Positions 1 through 9,616 of a stretch of 64,000 nucleotides of DNA are shown piece after piece. Under the pieces are notes generated by a model that saw only the letters and a list, made by a program, of their open reading frames with translations, did not search any database and was not told the origin of the DNA. Positions within the stretch are counted from its first letter, which is position 1, and every line of letters starts with the position of its first letter. The translations under genes and the position numbers were made by a program. This DNA comes from CAITZA01 sp937915285 (lineage in GTDB: Bacteria > Desulfobacterota > Desulfomonilia > Desulfomonilales > Desulfomonilaceae): the NCBI GenBank assembly GCA_036821825.1, contig DAISIV010000016.1, forward strand, positions 6,609 to 70,608, given 5' to 3'.

Positions 1-1956
1 GAGGAGATTGGGTCCCCCATCGCTTCACCCTTCAGACCTGACGCGTTCCAGGTCCATGCAGTTGAACTGGTAAAGAAATTTGATGTCCTGGTCAGCGCCC
101 CGACCGGCTCAGGCAAGACGTGGATAGCGCTTGAAGCTACGAAACAAATGCTCAAGCTTGAACAGTCCGTGTGGTACGCTACACCACTCAAGGCGCTATC
201 TAACTCCAAATACGATGAATTTGGAAAAGTTTTTGGAACTGAAAAAGTAGGGATATTAACCGGGGACAGGAAGGAAAACGCCGATGCCCCTGTTGTCGTT
301 GGCACGACTGAAATTCTCAGGAATCAGCTATATGACTCGATGCAGTCTGGCGAGGATCTCAAAGTCGGTCTCGTTATCCTGGATGAGGCGCATTACCTAG
401 GAGACATCGACAGAGGGGTTGTCTGGGAAGAAGTTCTCATCTATTTGCCTGGCAGGGTCCGGTTGCTATTGCTTTCCGCCACTCTTTCAAACGCTACCGA
501 GATAGCTAGGTGGCTAGAGCACATTAGAGGAACATCATGCAAGATAGTGGAGTCCATTGAACGCCCCGTGCCTCTTAAGGAGCTTTTTCTCTCGCCCCAG
601 GGAGAATTGACACCATTCCTGGCGGGAAAGAGATTATTTCCTGCCGTTGGGGAAATAGCCAAACTCCAGAAAGGCAAGAGACGCTTCACACAACAAATTG
701 ACCTGGACGTCAACAAAATCATGAGGTGCCTACGCGATTTTGACCTGCTACCGGCAATTTTTTTCTTCAAATCCCGGTCTGACTGTGACTCTTCTGTCCT
801 CAAACTTCTTCCTTCCCCTCGCAGAGACGACGCTGAAGACATGAACAGGCTGATAGAGACTTTTGTCGAAAAGTACCCGGATCTTCGGAACCAGCGTCAA
901 ATTAGGCGTGTGTTGTCATGCAGGGTTGGGGCCCATCATGCAGGGCATTTACCTGCATGGAGATTGCTCGTCGAAAACATGATGATCAGCGGACACCTCG
1001 ACGCGATTTTCTCAACTTCCACTGTTGCAGCGGGAGTCAATTTCCCGGCTAGAACCGTTGTCATCATGCAGAGTGACCGTTTTGACGGTCAGAGGTTCGT
1101 GGACATGACGGCCACGGAATTTCACCAGATGACTGGAAGGTGCGGGCGTCGAGGTATTGACAATGTCGGTTTCATAGTGATGGTTCCAGGAAAATACCTT
1201 GATATAGGATTGGTCCGGGAACTTTTACTTTCGAGACCTGAACCCTTAAGATCTAGAATCACTATCAATTTTTCAATGACGCTCAATCTGCTTCTTTCGC
1301 ATGACCCTGAGGGAGTGATCAGGTTGCTCGAGTTTTCGTTTGCATCGTTCAGGGAAGGCCCATCCAAAGCCAGGAAGATAAATGAAAAACTGGTTTCTGA
1401 TTTCTATAATCACATGAACATGCTTAACGAGTTGGGATACATTGATGACTCAGGCAGGCCAACCTATGATGGAACGTGGGCAGCCAAGTTGAGACTTGAC
1501 CATCCGCTGTTGATAGCTGAGCTAATCAGATCGGGTGAGTTCAGGAATGTAACGCCTATCGAACTGGCTTCCATGATCGCCCCTTTCGTTCTGGACAAGG
1601 ACAGGGAAATACACATAAGCAAGGAGCTTTGGGCACGAACCAAGAACTTGTGGCGACTCTTCAGAAGGATGGTTAACAGCCTCAAGCCGGTCGTCAGGCT
1701 CATGAGTGAGAGAGGATTCGATGCTCCAGCCGTCATGTTCTGGCCTGCCGCATCTGTTTACTTGTGGTCTCAGGAGGGAGTGGACTGGGAGGAATTAAAC
1801 GCCCACATTAGCGCTGATGAAGGTGACATTTCCATGATGCTTCTTAGAACAGCCGATCACCTGAGGCAGTTCTTAGATCTGGAGCGAGAAGAGCCGGAAC
1901 TGGCTTCAAAAGCATCGCAAGCCCTGGGATTGATAATGAGACCCCCCATCATCTGA
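1..1956 (+). CDS. Ski2-like DEAD/DEAH-box helicase, 5'-truncated
   Basis: The reading frame is open from base 1, so the true start lies outside the window. The visible part is 651 residues. Near residue 35 it has the Walker A loop APTGSGKT, preceded by a Q-motif-like FRPDAFQ. Further on come the DEAH box (LDEAHYLGD), motif III (LLLSATLSN) and motif VI (QMTGRCGRRG). The TATEFHQMTGRCGRRG form of motif VI is typical of the Ski2/Mtr4/HelY branch of superfamily 2 RNA/DNA helicases. The C-terminal ~250 residues are largely helical and lack recognisable motifs. An ATP-dependent nucleic acid unwinding role follows from the family; the substrate is unknown. It converges with the next gene. An internal ATG at 148 would remove Walker A and is not the start. 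Confidence 0.9.
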   Translation, partial: EEIGSPIASPFRPDAFQVHAVELVKKFDVLVSAPTGSGKTWIALEATKQMLKLEQSVWYATPLKALSNSKYDEFGKVFGTEKVGILTGDRKENADAPVVVGTTEILRNQLYDSMQSGEDLKVGLVILDEAHYLGDIDRGVVWEEVLIYLPGRVRLLLLSATLSNATEIARWLEHIRGTSCKIVESIERPVPLKELFLSPQGELTPFLAGKRLFPAVGEIAKLQKGKRRFTQQIDLDVNKIMRCLRDFDLLPAIFFFKSRSDCDSSVLKLLPSPRRDDAEDMNRLIETFVEKYPDLRNQRQIRRVLSCRVGAHHAGHLPAWRLLVENMMISGHLDAIFSTSTVAAGVNFPARTVVIMQSDRFDGQRFVDMTATEFHQMTGRCGRRGIDNVGFIVMVPGKYLDIGLVRELLLSRPEPLRSRITINFSMTLNLLLSHDPEGVIRLLEFSFASFREGPSKARKINEKLVSDFYNHMNMLNELGYIDDSGRPTYDGTWAAKLRLDHPLLIAELIRSGEFRNVTPIELASMIAPFVLDKDREIHISKELWARTKNLWRLFRRMVNSLKPVVRLMSERGFDAPAVMFWPAASVYLWSQEGVDWEELNAHISADEGDISMMLLRTADHLRQFLDLEREEPELASKASQALGLIMRPPII

Positions 1957-2008
1957 ATTCGTATTTGAAACCGAATCAGTCCGTTATCGAGAAGAACCGC
2001 ATCTTCAT

Positions 2009-4045
2009 TTAGAAATTGCCACTTGTTACTACTGTCCTGCCACTGTGGGATACACTAACACGAGGGCCAAGAGAAAAATATTTTGCAAGTTCCGGTTCTT
2101 TTTCCAGCAGATTAAAAAAATCATCTCCAAAAGCTGTTAAATAGTCGACTGGCGCACCGGGCTTGATGGAAGAGTCTACCCATGCGCCGTCAGACAGCCT
2201 GAAAAGGCGTCCATTCACAAACCGGTGGTCTGGTGACATCACTGAACCAGGATTTAGTGACGTCATTAAATCCCATAGTTTTTCCCCAGAATACCTCAAT
2301 CCTGAACGACTCGGGACAAAGTCCTTGAAACCATACATCCTGATCATTGCAGAAAGTCTGTCGGAAGTTTGAGAGTCCGGTTTAAACATTTCCTTTTCCA
2401 ACAGTTTGGCAAATTTCCGCATTGCCCAGACTGTTTCTAGCCACTGTAAACCGCCTGAAATTTCGCCGGATTCGATGGAGACAGAGGCCGATCTCGTCTT
2501 TCCACGAATTTTTGCTTTGGCCCCTATCCTACCTTTCATAAAACTCGATTTGTCGTAACTTCCAAGCGCCACAAGGTAGTCATTACCGTTTATGTTCGGC
2601 AGAGTCTCAGGGAAGACTTCATCAGCGTAAAGATCCTGATAATCAAGAGAAATATCCGTGACAGTCGGGGTTACTATTTCAGAAAAAATTTTGTCGATAA
2701 TTGATGAGTGTGACTCTGAAAATGAGATTGATATTAATTTCCCATTCGAGTGAGAAGCAAGCCTGTCCATGAGCATCGTGTTCGGTGAATCTCCTATATT
2801 CACTGCATAAATCCTTGCACGATATTTGTTAAGGCGTCTTAAATTTTCGATCAGTGTCTCATTATTCGTGAATCCAACGGTGGGACGGCCGTCGCTCAGC
2901 AGCACTATGGCGCCGGGTCTCTTGCGTGAAGAAAAAGACTCCATGGCTGTGACAATTCCATTAAAAAGATCGGAGCCTCCGCCAGGGACAATACCGTCCA
3001 TAAAAATGGCCGCTTGCTCCCTGTTCGCCGCAGTTGAATTCCTCAGCTTTGGGGAAAAGCTTTTTACGCCTGATCCCAGAGAGATTATGTTGAACCTTTC
3101 TGATTCCTTTAGGCGCTCCAGACCCGACATGATCACTGATTTGGCTGCCCTCAACTGGTCCGCACGAATGCTTCCGGATGAATCCAGCACAAAAACTACG
3201 TCCATGTCAGACTGCGCCCCGCCTGCAACAGATTCCAACGGGGGTTGAACCATTAGCATGAAATAATTTTTGTCTTTTGAACCCCGGTAATTAAGAATTC
3301 TCAGATCGAAGTCGGATCCTCCCAGAGAGGTCAAAAGATCAAAGTCCTGTGAAACTTTCCGGTCTCTCTCCCGCACACAGACCAGACGGCGATATGGAGT
3401 TTCTCTCGTTACACTTATCGCATGGGTCCTGGAAAGGCTTGATCGTATTGTCTGACCCATATTGAACTTCGCCCAGACTGTAAAATCAGCAACCGGACCA
3501 AGAGAGTATCTCTCCCCAATCAATGTTACTTTCAGATTGAACAGTTGTTTTCTCAAGTCGCTGTAAGTCCTGAATCGCGCCCTTACGGATGTCTTACCCC
3601 GTGATTCCACATGAATCGGCCTGACAACTATGGCTGCCTCACCCCAAAGTTCCAACACATCATGATCATGATGTCTTTTTGCAACGTCCCTAAGTATTCG
3701 CTCCAGGGACTTGTGGTCATGGATTATGAAATCAGTCGGAGTCCCGTCCACAAGGACTTCTACATCCCGCTTCAAAACTCCTTCAGGAATGGGCAAGATG
3801 TATGCGGATTCGAGCGGGAACTCATTGTCGTTTATGAAAGTTTGGGAGAAACTATAGTCCAGTGATCTATCGGTAACTGCTACGAAATTCTCTGAAAACT
3901 GTATCGCCAGTCGGGCTAATGGAAACAGTTCACCCTTTATCTCAGGTGAGAAGGCATAAAGAAGTCCCCCGCCGTGAACTGCAGCAGGCATGCACAGAAA
4001 TACGATCAACAAAAAAATCAATGCATGAGTCAATTGCTTAAACAT
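2009..4045 (-). CDS. Secreted VIT and von Willebrand factor A domain protein
   Basis: 678 residues. The N-terminus is a hydrophobic signal peptide ending around AAVHGG (residue ~25). Residues ~40-180 resemble a VIT (inter-alpha-trypsin inhibitor) domain, with the SQTFINDNEFPLESAYILP stretch typical of it. A VWA domain follows from ~280, with the metal-binding MIDAS signature DSSGS near residue 286 and the second-strand motif IVLLSDGRP. The protein is probably periplasmic or outer-surface and binds a divalent metal through the MIDAS. Bacterial VIT-VWA proteins are mostly uncharacterised, so no substrate can be named. No partner gene (sortase, MoxR ATPase) is adjacent. Domain assignment is confident; function is not. 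Confidence 0.85.
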   Translation of the reverse strand: MFKQLTHALIFLLIVFLCMPAAVHGGGLLYAFSPEIKGELFPLARLAIQFSENFVAVTDRSLDYSFSQTFINDNEFPLESAYILPIPEGVLKRDVEVLVDGTPTDFIIHDHKSLERILRDVAKRHHDHDVLELWGEAAIVVRPIHVESRGKTSVRARFRTYSDLRKQLFNLKVTLIGERYSLGPVADFTVWAKFNMGQTIRSSLSRTHAISVTRETPYRRLVCVRERDRKVSQDFDLLTSLGGSDFDLRILNYRGSKDKNYFMLMVQPPLESVAGGAQSDMDVVFVLDSSGSIRADQLRAAKSVIMSGLERLKESERFNIISLGSGVKSFSPKLRNSTAANREQAAIFMDGIVPGGGSDLFNGIVTAMESFSSRKRPGAIVLLSDGRPTVGFTNNETLIENLRRLNKYRARIYAVNIGDSPNTMLMDRLASHSNGKLISISFSESHSSIIDKIFSEIVTPTVTDISLDYQDLYADEVFPETLPNINGNDYLVALGSYDKSSFMKGRIGAKAKIRGKTRSASVSIESGEISGGLQWLETVWAMRKFAKLLEKEMFKPDSQTSDRLSAMIRMYGFKDFVPSRSGLRYSGEKLWDLMTSLNPGSVMSPDHRFVNGRLFRLSDGAWVDSSIKPGAPVDYLTAFGDDFFNLLEKEPELAKYFSLGPRVSVSHSGRTVVTSGNF

Positions 4046-4149
4046 CGCTCACGTGATCTTTATGATTATCCACTCCTGACCTCATGGCTTGAAACCGGAA
4101 GGCCCGTAATCCTTTTATCGCCAAAAAGCCGATTTTGTGGGCCGAAAGT

Positions 4150-4872
4150 CTAATCATCATTAGTGGTGGATAATTCTCTGTCCCAGAAGGCATTCGCCAT
4201 CCTGACAAGTTCATCCGTGGAGCAAATGTCCTGTGCTACAAGTTTGGCCATATCCTGATCGACGCTCCCTGTTTCGATCAAACTCCTTCCGATGGCCCGG
4301 GCTGCGTCAAGAACGTTTTTTAGGAGTTCAGGATACTTCTTGCCTAGAAGTAAAGAAAAGGCAGCCGGTCTTAACAAGGCCCCACAGTAATCAGATCCCA
4401 TGTTTAGGCATACCCTTTTGAAATGCTCAACAAGCGGGTCAAAATTATGCAGGCCCGGATATCCGCAGACAGACACCAGGAACATTCTACCCGGGAACTT
4501 GCGGCGTAAGGGATGGTAAACCCTTGACCCCTCAACCAAAAAATGCGGATCCAAAAACGTTACCAGTCTGTCAACGAAAACCTTGCTCAATCCCGTCATA
4601 CCATCGATATACAACGGGGTAGCCAAAACCAGAATGTCCGAAGAAGACAACCGATCCTGGATAGCAGGCATGTCATCATCATGAATACAAACTCCAGGGG
4701 ACTTGGCATAACATTGAAAGCAGCCTATACAGGATTTAATCTTCTTCCTAGCAAGGTTTATGATCTCCACTTTTGCTCCGGATTCACGCACACCCACAAG
4801 AAATGGCGTCAGAATGGCCTGTGTGTTACCAGCCTCAACTCTTGGAGATCCATTGATGACCAATACGTTCAT
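4150..4872 (-). CDS. Flavodoxin-fold NAD(P)H reductase with Isf-type cysteine cluster
   Basis: 240 residues beginning MNVLVINGSPR, the FMN phosphate-binding start of NADPH-dependent FMN reductases and flavodoxin-like proteins. Residues ~48-62 hold CIGCFQCYAKSPGVC. This is the compact C-x2-C-x2-C-x7-C spacing of the archaeal iron-sulfur flavoprotein (Isf) family, which carries one 4Fe-4S cluster and FMN. LATPLYIDGMTGLSKVFVDR is the usual central flavin-binding stretch. A cytoplasmic electron-transfer or quinone/oxygen-reducing role is likely; the partner is unknown. A second protein with the same arrangement lies at 10553-11119. Confidence 0.85.
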   Translation of the reverse strand: MNVLVINGSPRVEAGNTQAILTPFLVGVRESGAKVEIINLARKKIKSCIGCFQCYAKSPGVCIHDDDMPAIQDRLSSSDILVLATPLYIDGMTGLSKVFVDRLVTFLDPHFLVEGSRVYHPLRRKFPGRMFLVSVCGYPGLHNFDPLVEHFKRVCLNMGSDYCGALLRPAAFSLLLGKKYPELLKNVLDAARAIGRSLIETGSVDQDMAKLVAQDICSTDELVRMANAFWDRELSTTNDD

Positions 4873-5052
4873 CGTATTTCCTTTATTTTATGCAATCAGG
4901 TCTAATCGCGATCCGAAAGTGAATTAATACCATCCATCGAAACAAAATCAAGTTCTATTGGCCGAACGATACTTAACAAAGCGATTTTTGATTGCAGATC
5001 ATGGCGATTTAACGATAAAATATTTAGAAGATTTAGAGTACGAGGAGAAAAA

Positions 5053-5250
5053 ATGCCTGGAAATAAGTTTCTTAACCCTCTGATAAAACTTGCCTTATGT
5101 ATATTTGGCACATCCCTGCTCGGTTATTATGTCTATGAATCGCTTTCTTCAGGGGGGAGCATTGACTCAATAGCAGCAGTTCGAATCCTTGTTTTGATCG
5201 GTTTTGTCTACCTCCTCATCCAGAGCGCAAGAGAATTGACAAGCAAGTAA
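5053..5250 (+). CDS. Small membrane protein, function unknown
   Basis: 65 residues starting at ATG 5053, with the ribosome-binding site GAGGAG 6 bases upstream. Two predicted membrane segments can be seen: residues ~9-31 (LIKLALCIFGTSLLGYYVYE) and ~42-60 (AAVRILVLIGFVYLLIQSA). A short polar loop containing GGSIDS separates them. I do not recognise a family. It stands alone between a divergently transcribed flavoprotein gene and the fdhA promoter region. Good spacing and hydrophobic periodicity support it as a real gene. Confidence 0.6.
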   Translation: MPGNKFLNPLIKLALCIFGTSLLGYYVYESLSSGGSIDSIAAVRILVLIGFVYLLIQSARELTSK

Positions 5251-5369
5251 AGACTTACTCACATTAACACTCCGATCATTGTCCCTCCTGACACCTGCCA
5301 AACCCAGTTGTTGTGTCAAATCCGACATGGCTCGCAAAAGATTTTTTGCATGAAACCACTAGTTATTTC

Positions 5370-5405
5370 AACGTGTTGTATGTTTATTTTTGGTTGAACG
5401 TGTTG
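5370..5405 (+). repeat. Direct repeat AACGTGTTG upstream of fdhA
   Basis: The nonamer AACGTGTTG occurs at 5370-5378 and again at 5397-5405, 27 bp apart. The second copy runs into the -35 element of the putative fdhA promoter. The placement suits an activator or repressor site, but no regulator can be named. The rest of the 427-base gap (5251-5677) shows no gene or convincing hairpin. Confidence 0.3.
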
Positions 5406-5431
5406 ACACTTTTAGCTCTGACTGCTGTATT
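5403..5431 (+). promoter_or_regulatory. Putative sigma70-type promoter of fdhA
   Basis: TTGACA at 5403-5408 is followed after 17 bases by TGTATT at 5426-5431, with a TGC just before the -10. It would give a 5' leader of roughly 240 bases before fdhA at 5678. I saw no riboswitch fold in that leader. Assignment is by match to consensus only. Confidence 0.4.
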
Positions 5432-5677
5432 CTACGTTTAAGTGGTACTTACAACGGTTCTATCTTGATGGAAACTTTGGCTCCATTGCTACCTGATAGA
5501 ATGATTTTAGAGACTTACACCCATTTTATTTCAAATTGATGGTCAACTAGAAACAAAAATTAAACAGATTATAAGCCTTCAAACGCGATACGCGTAGATC
5601 AGCAACGGTCTCGGGTATTCTGCATTTTCGGTCGGTAGTATTTTTGTTCTCAAAATTAAAAGAAAGGAGAGCGCAAC

Positions 5678-8600
5678 ATGACACTATCACGCCGGGATTT
5701 CTTCAAGATCTCGGGCGCCGTGGGTGCTGGCCTGGCGATTTCTTCTTTGGGTATCGACATGCAGCCTGTAAAGGCCTATGCGGAAGAACTCAAAAAGATT
5801 GACAAGATGAAAACCGCCAAGCAGAGCACATCAGTTTGCGCCTATTGCGCAGTAGGTTGCGGACTGCTCTGCAGCACGGACTCCAAGACAAACAAGATCA
5901 TCAACATTGAGGGAGATCCTGACAGTCCGATCAATGAGGGAGCGCTATGCGCCAAGGGAGCAGCGACCTTCCAGGTTACCGCAGCAAACCCCAGTCGCTT
6001 GCAGAAGGTTCTTTACAGGGCTCCTGGCAGCGACAAGTGGCAGGAGAAATCATGGGATTGGGCCCTTTCTGAAATAGCCAAAAAGGTCAAGGCTACCAGG
6101 GATGCGTCCTTCATCGAAAAGAATGACAAGGGACAGGCTGTAAACCGCGTAGAGGCAATAGCTCACATTGGAAGCGCAGCGCTTGACAACGAGGAACTGT
6201 GGCCGCTTCAGGCGATGATGCGAGCGCTTGGGCTTGTCTACATTGAACACCAGGCCCGAATATGACACAGCGCCACTGTTGCGGCTCTGGCAGAGTCGTT
6301 TGGACGTGGCGCAATGACGAACCATTGGATAGATCTAAAAAACAGCGACTGTATCCTGGTCATGGGCAGCAATGTTGCAGCCAATCATCCCATAGCCATG
6401 AAGTGGATACAGAAGGCAAAAGACAGCGGGGCCAAGCTCATTTCTGTGGACCCGAGATTTACTCAGACATCCGCACGGGCTGATATTTATACATCCCTTC
6501 GATCGGGAACCGACATACCGTTCCTTGGCGGCATGATCAAATACCTCCTCGACAACAACAAGATTCAGAAGGAATACGTACTAAATTACACAAATGCTTC
6601 ATTCATCCTTGGTGACAAGTACGACTTTGTGGAAGGCCTTTTCTCAGGATACAACCCTGAAAAAAGATCTTATGACAAATCGGCTTGGTCATTTGTCAAG
6701 GATGAAAAGGGATTGGTCGCCAGAGATCTCACTCTCGAGAATCCCAAATGCGTTTATCAGCTTCTGAAAAAGCACTATTCCAGGTACACAGTCGATCTTG
6801 TCTCCAGTATCACGGGAACTCCGAAGGATGAGTTGCTGAAGGTGTGGGAGACTTTCGCTCAAACGGGTGTTAAGGACAAGGCGGGAACTATTCTGTATGC
6901 AATGGGATGGACCCAGCACACGGTCGGAGTCCAGAACATCAGAACCATGGCAATAATCCAGTTACTTCTGGGTAACATGGGAATGGCCGGTGGTGGAGTA
7001 AACGCGCTGCGCGGCGAATCAAATGTTCAGGGTTCCACAGACCAAGCCCTGCTTTTCCACATTCTGCCTGGTTACCTGCGCTATCCGACAGCCGACTTGG
7101 GAAATCTGGAAGCCTACAAAAAAGCGATTACCACGACCACTGCCGAGCCAATGTCGGCAAACTGGCCTCAGAATTCGCCCAAGTACGCGGTGAGCCTTTT
7201 GAAGTCTTTTTGGGGTGACAAAGCAACAGCGGAAAATGATTTCGGCTATGGCTGGCTCCCCAAACTGGATGTTGGACAGAACTGCTCCTGGCTGAATCTT
7301 TTTGATGAAATGTACAACGGAAAGATAAAGGGATTCTTCGCCTGGGGACAGAATCCGGCTTGTTCAAGCGCCAATGCCGAAAAGGTCAGGCAGGCCATGG
7401 GCAAACTTGACTGGATGGTCAACGTAAATCTTTTTGACAACGAGACGGGCTCATTCTGGAAGGGCCCGGGCATGGATCCCAAGAAGATCAAGACCGAAGT
7501 GTTCATGCTTCCTTGCGCTGCTTCGGTAGAAAAAGAAGGCAGCATAAGTAACAGCGGACGCTGGGCGCAGTGGCGATACAAGGGCGGCGATGCGCCGGGA
7601 ATGGCCAAACCGGATGGTGACATACTGTTCGATCTATTCCTCAAGATCAGGGAACTTTACAAAAAGGACAAGAATGGAAAATTCCCTGAGCCGATCCTGA
7701 ACCTGAAATGGGATTATGCAGACAAAAAAGGCCATTTTGATACTCACCTGGTTGCCAAGGAAATCAATGGTTACTTCCAGAAAGACATGAAGATTGGCGA
7801 CAAAGAGTACAAAAAGGGAGACCTTGTGCCTGCTTTTGGAATGCTTCAGGCTGATGGGAGCACGTCTTCCGGCAACTGGATATATTGCCAGAGCTATAAC
7901 GCCGACGGCAACAATATGGCGCGCCGCAAAAAAGACGACCCGACTGGATTGGGCCTGTTCCCTCAGTGGGCATGGGCATGGCCGGTCAATAGAAGGATCA
8001 TCTACAACAGAGCCTCGGTGGATCCAAACGGTCAGCCTTGGAACCCTGCCAAAGCAGTCGTTAAATGGGTAGATGGTAAATGGGTCGGTGACGTGCCGGA
8101 TGGTCCGTGGCCACCCATGTCGGACAAAGAAAAAGGCAAGCTTCCATTCATAATGAAACCGGACGGAGTAGCATCGATATTCGGACCCGGTCTCAATGAC
8201 GGACCATTCCCGGAACACTATGAACCCCTGGAATGCCCCGTTCCAAGTAATGCCCTGTCCAAACAGTTCATCAACCCAACCATCAAGATTTTTAAGGGAG
8301 AAAAAGACAAGCACCTCACGTGTGATCCGAGATTCCCCTTTGTTGGAACAACTTACAGGGTTACCGAGCACTGGCAGACAGGCTTGATGACTAGATGGCA
8401 ACCATGGTTGATCGAAGCTGAACCTCAAATGTTTGTGGAGATGAGCGAAGAACTTGCAAAGCTCCGGGGAATCAGCAATGGCGAAAAAGTGAAGGTGTCT
8501 TCAGTACGAGGAGAGCTTGAAGCCGTGGCCATCGTCACGACCCGTTTCAAACCCTTCAAAATCGGAGACTTGACCGTTCATGAAATCGGCATGCCATGGT

Positions 8601-8746
8601 GCTACGGATGGATCACTCCAAAAGAAGGTGGAGAATCAGTCAACCTGCTCACGCCTAACGTTGGTGATCCCAACACCATGATACCTGAATCTAAAGCGTT
8701 CATGGTAAATGTGACCAAAATAGAAGGAGGATCAAAGAATGTCTGA
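5678..8746 (+). CDS. fdhA: Formate dehydrogenase alpha subunit, selenocysteine-containing, Tat-exported
   Basis: One 1022-codon gene crossed by an in-frame TGA at 6263-6265, read as selenocysteine 196; E. coli FdnG also has Sec at position 196. The context QARI-U-HSATVAALAESFGRGAMTNHW matches the FdnG/FdoG active site. The N-terminus has a twin-arginine signal (SRRDFFK) and a hydrophobic stretch to ~35. A 4Fe-4S motif follows (CAYCAVGCGLLC, residues ~53-64). The remainder is the Mo/W-bis-MGD fold, with the dinucleotide-binding domain at the C-terminus. It oxidises formate to CO2 (or the reverse) in the periplasm and passes electrons to FdhB. RBS AGGAG lies before ATG 5678. fdhB overlaps its 3' end by 8 bases. 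No membrane gamma subunit follows, so electrons probably go to a periplasmic cytochrome c, as in Desulfovibrio FdhAB. Confidence 0.96.
6275..6296 (+). promoter_or_regulatory. Bacterial SECIS element of fdhA
   Basis: Immediately 3' of the UGA at 6263-6265 the RNA can fold as ACU-(bulged G)-UUGC / GCAGAGU. The 7-nt apical loop GGCUCUG is at 6283-6289. The loop begins 17 nt after the UGA and starts with GG, closely matching the fdhF and fdnG SECIS hairpins of E. coli that recruit SelB with Sec-tRNA. Folding was done by eye. Confidence 0.75.
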
Positions 8747-9386
8747 CGGATATTCAATTCTTGTTGACACCTCCAAGTGTACGGCGTGCCGCGGCTGCCA
8801 GATAGCCTGCAAGCAATGGAACGGTCTTCCGGGCACAAAGACAAAAAACGAAGGAACCCATCAGAATCCCATGGATCTGTCTTTCGAGACTTACAAGATC
8901 GTCAGATTCGCTGAGGGCGCTCAGGCTGACGGAAAACCTTACTGGAACTTCTTTTCTGAACAGTGCAGGCATTGCCTTAACCCTGGATGCATGGCTGAAG
9001 CGGAAAAGGGAGAGATAATCCAGGATGAGAAAACGGGGGCAGTTCTTTTCACCCCGAAGACGAAGAGCCTGAATTTTGAAACTGCTCGTGAGGGTTGCCC
9101 TTACGACATTCCAAGACAGAACCCAAAGACCAAGGAAATGTTCAAATGCACTATGTGCTTCGACCGAATCACCAACAATATGATCCCGGCTTGCGTCAAG
9201 TCATGCCCTACGGGAGCCATGGTGTTCGGTGAACGCGACAAAATCCTTGCATCTGTCAAGGCACGTGTCGCAGACCTCAAGAAGAGCTATCCTAAAGCTC
9301 AGGCCATAAATGCCGATGACGTCAGGGTGATCTACGTGGTTACTGAAGATCCCAAGAAATACTGGGAATTTGCCGCCGGTAGATAA
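8739..9386 (+). CDS. fdhB: Formate dehydrogenase beta subunit, four-cluster ferredoxin type
   Basis: 215 residues from ATG 8739, preceded by GGAGG and overlapping the end of fdhA by 8 bases, so the two are translationally coupled. Cysteine groups: CTACRGCQIAC (residues ~13-23), CRHCLNPGC, GCPYDIP, CTMCFDRI and CVKSCPTGA. This is the arrangement of the FdnH/FdhB ferredoxin subunits, which bind up to four 4Fe-4S clusters. It lacks the C-terminal membrane helix of E. coli FdnH. Its length is about that of the Desulfovibrio gigas W-FDH beta subunit, indicating a soluble periplasmic heterodimer. It has no signal peptide of its own and is presumably exported in complex with Tat-bearing FdhA. Confidence 0.95.
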   Translation: MSDGYSILVDTSKCTACRGCQIACKQWNGLPGTKTKNEGTHQNPMDLSFETYKIVRFAEGAQADGKPYWNFFSEQCRHCLNPGCMAEAEKGEIIQDEKTGAVLFTPKTKSLNFETAREGCPYDIPRQNPKTKEMFKCTMCFDRITNNMIPACVKSCPTGAMVFGERDKILASVKARVADLKKSYPKAQAINADDVRVIYVVTEDPKKYWEFAAGR

Positions 9387-9408
9387 TCGCTGATTACATT
9401 TACAGAAC

Positions 9409-9445
9409 AAGCCCTGTTTTTCATTGAAAAACGGGGCTTTTTTTT
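9409..9445 (+). terminator. Rho-independent terminator after fdhAB
   Basis: Inverted repeat AAGCCCTGTTTTTC (9409-9422), loop ATT, GAAAAACGGGGCTT (9426-9439), running into eight T residues. It lies 23 bases after the fdhB stop and separates fdhAB from fdhE, which must have its own promoter or depend on readthrough. Confidence 0.9.
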
Positions 9446-9616
9446 CGACTTACTGACTGTTCCAGTCAGAGTTGGCCCTAAACAGGGATTCTGAAAACTC
9501 AACCCTGGCAAACTTGCGATTTGTGAACTCATGTGGCATTTTAGTTTGGGCTCGGACAGATTCGGCTATCAGTCCACCCCGGATGGATGACCCAAGATTT
9601 TCCCAAGGAGAACAAA

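Noticed and set aside
7634..8428. 264-residue open frame on the minus strand inside fdhA
   Set aside because: Antisense shadow of a well-supported gene; no ribosome-binding site or recognisable domain.
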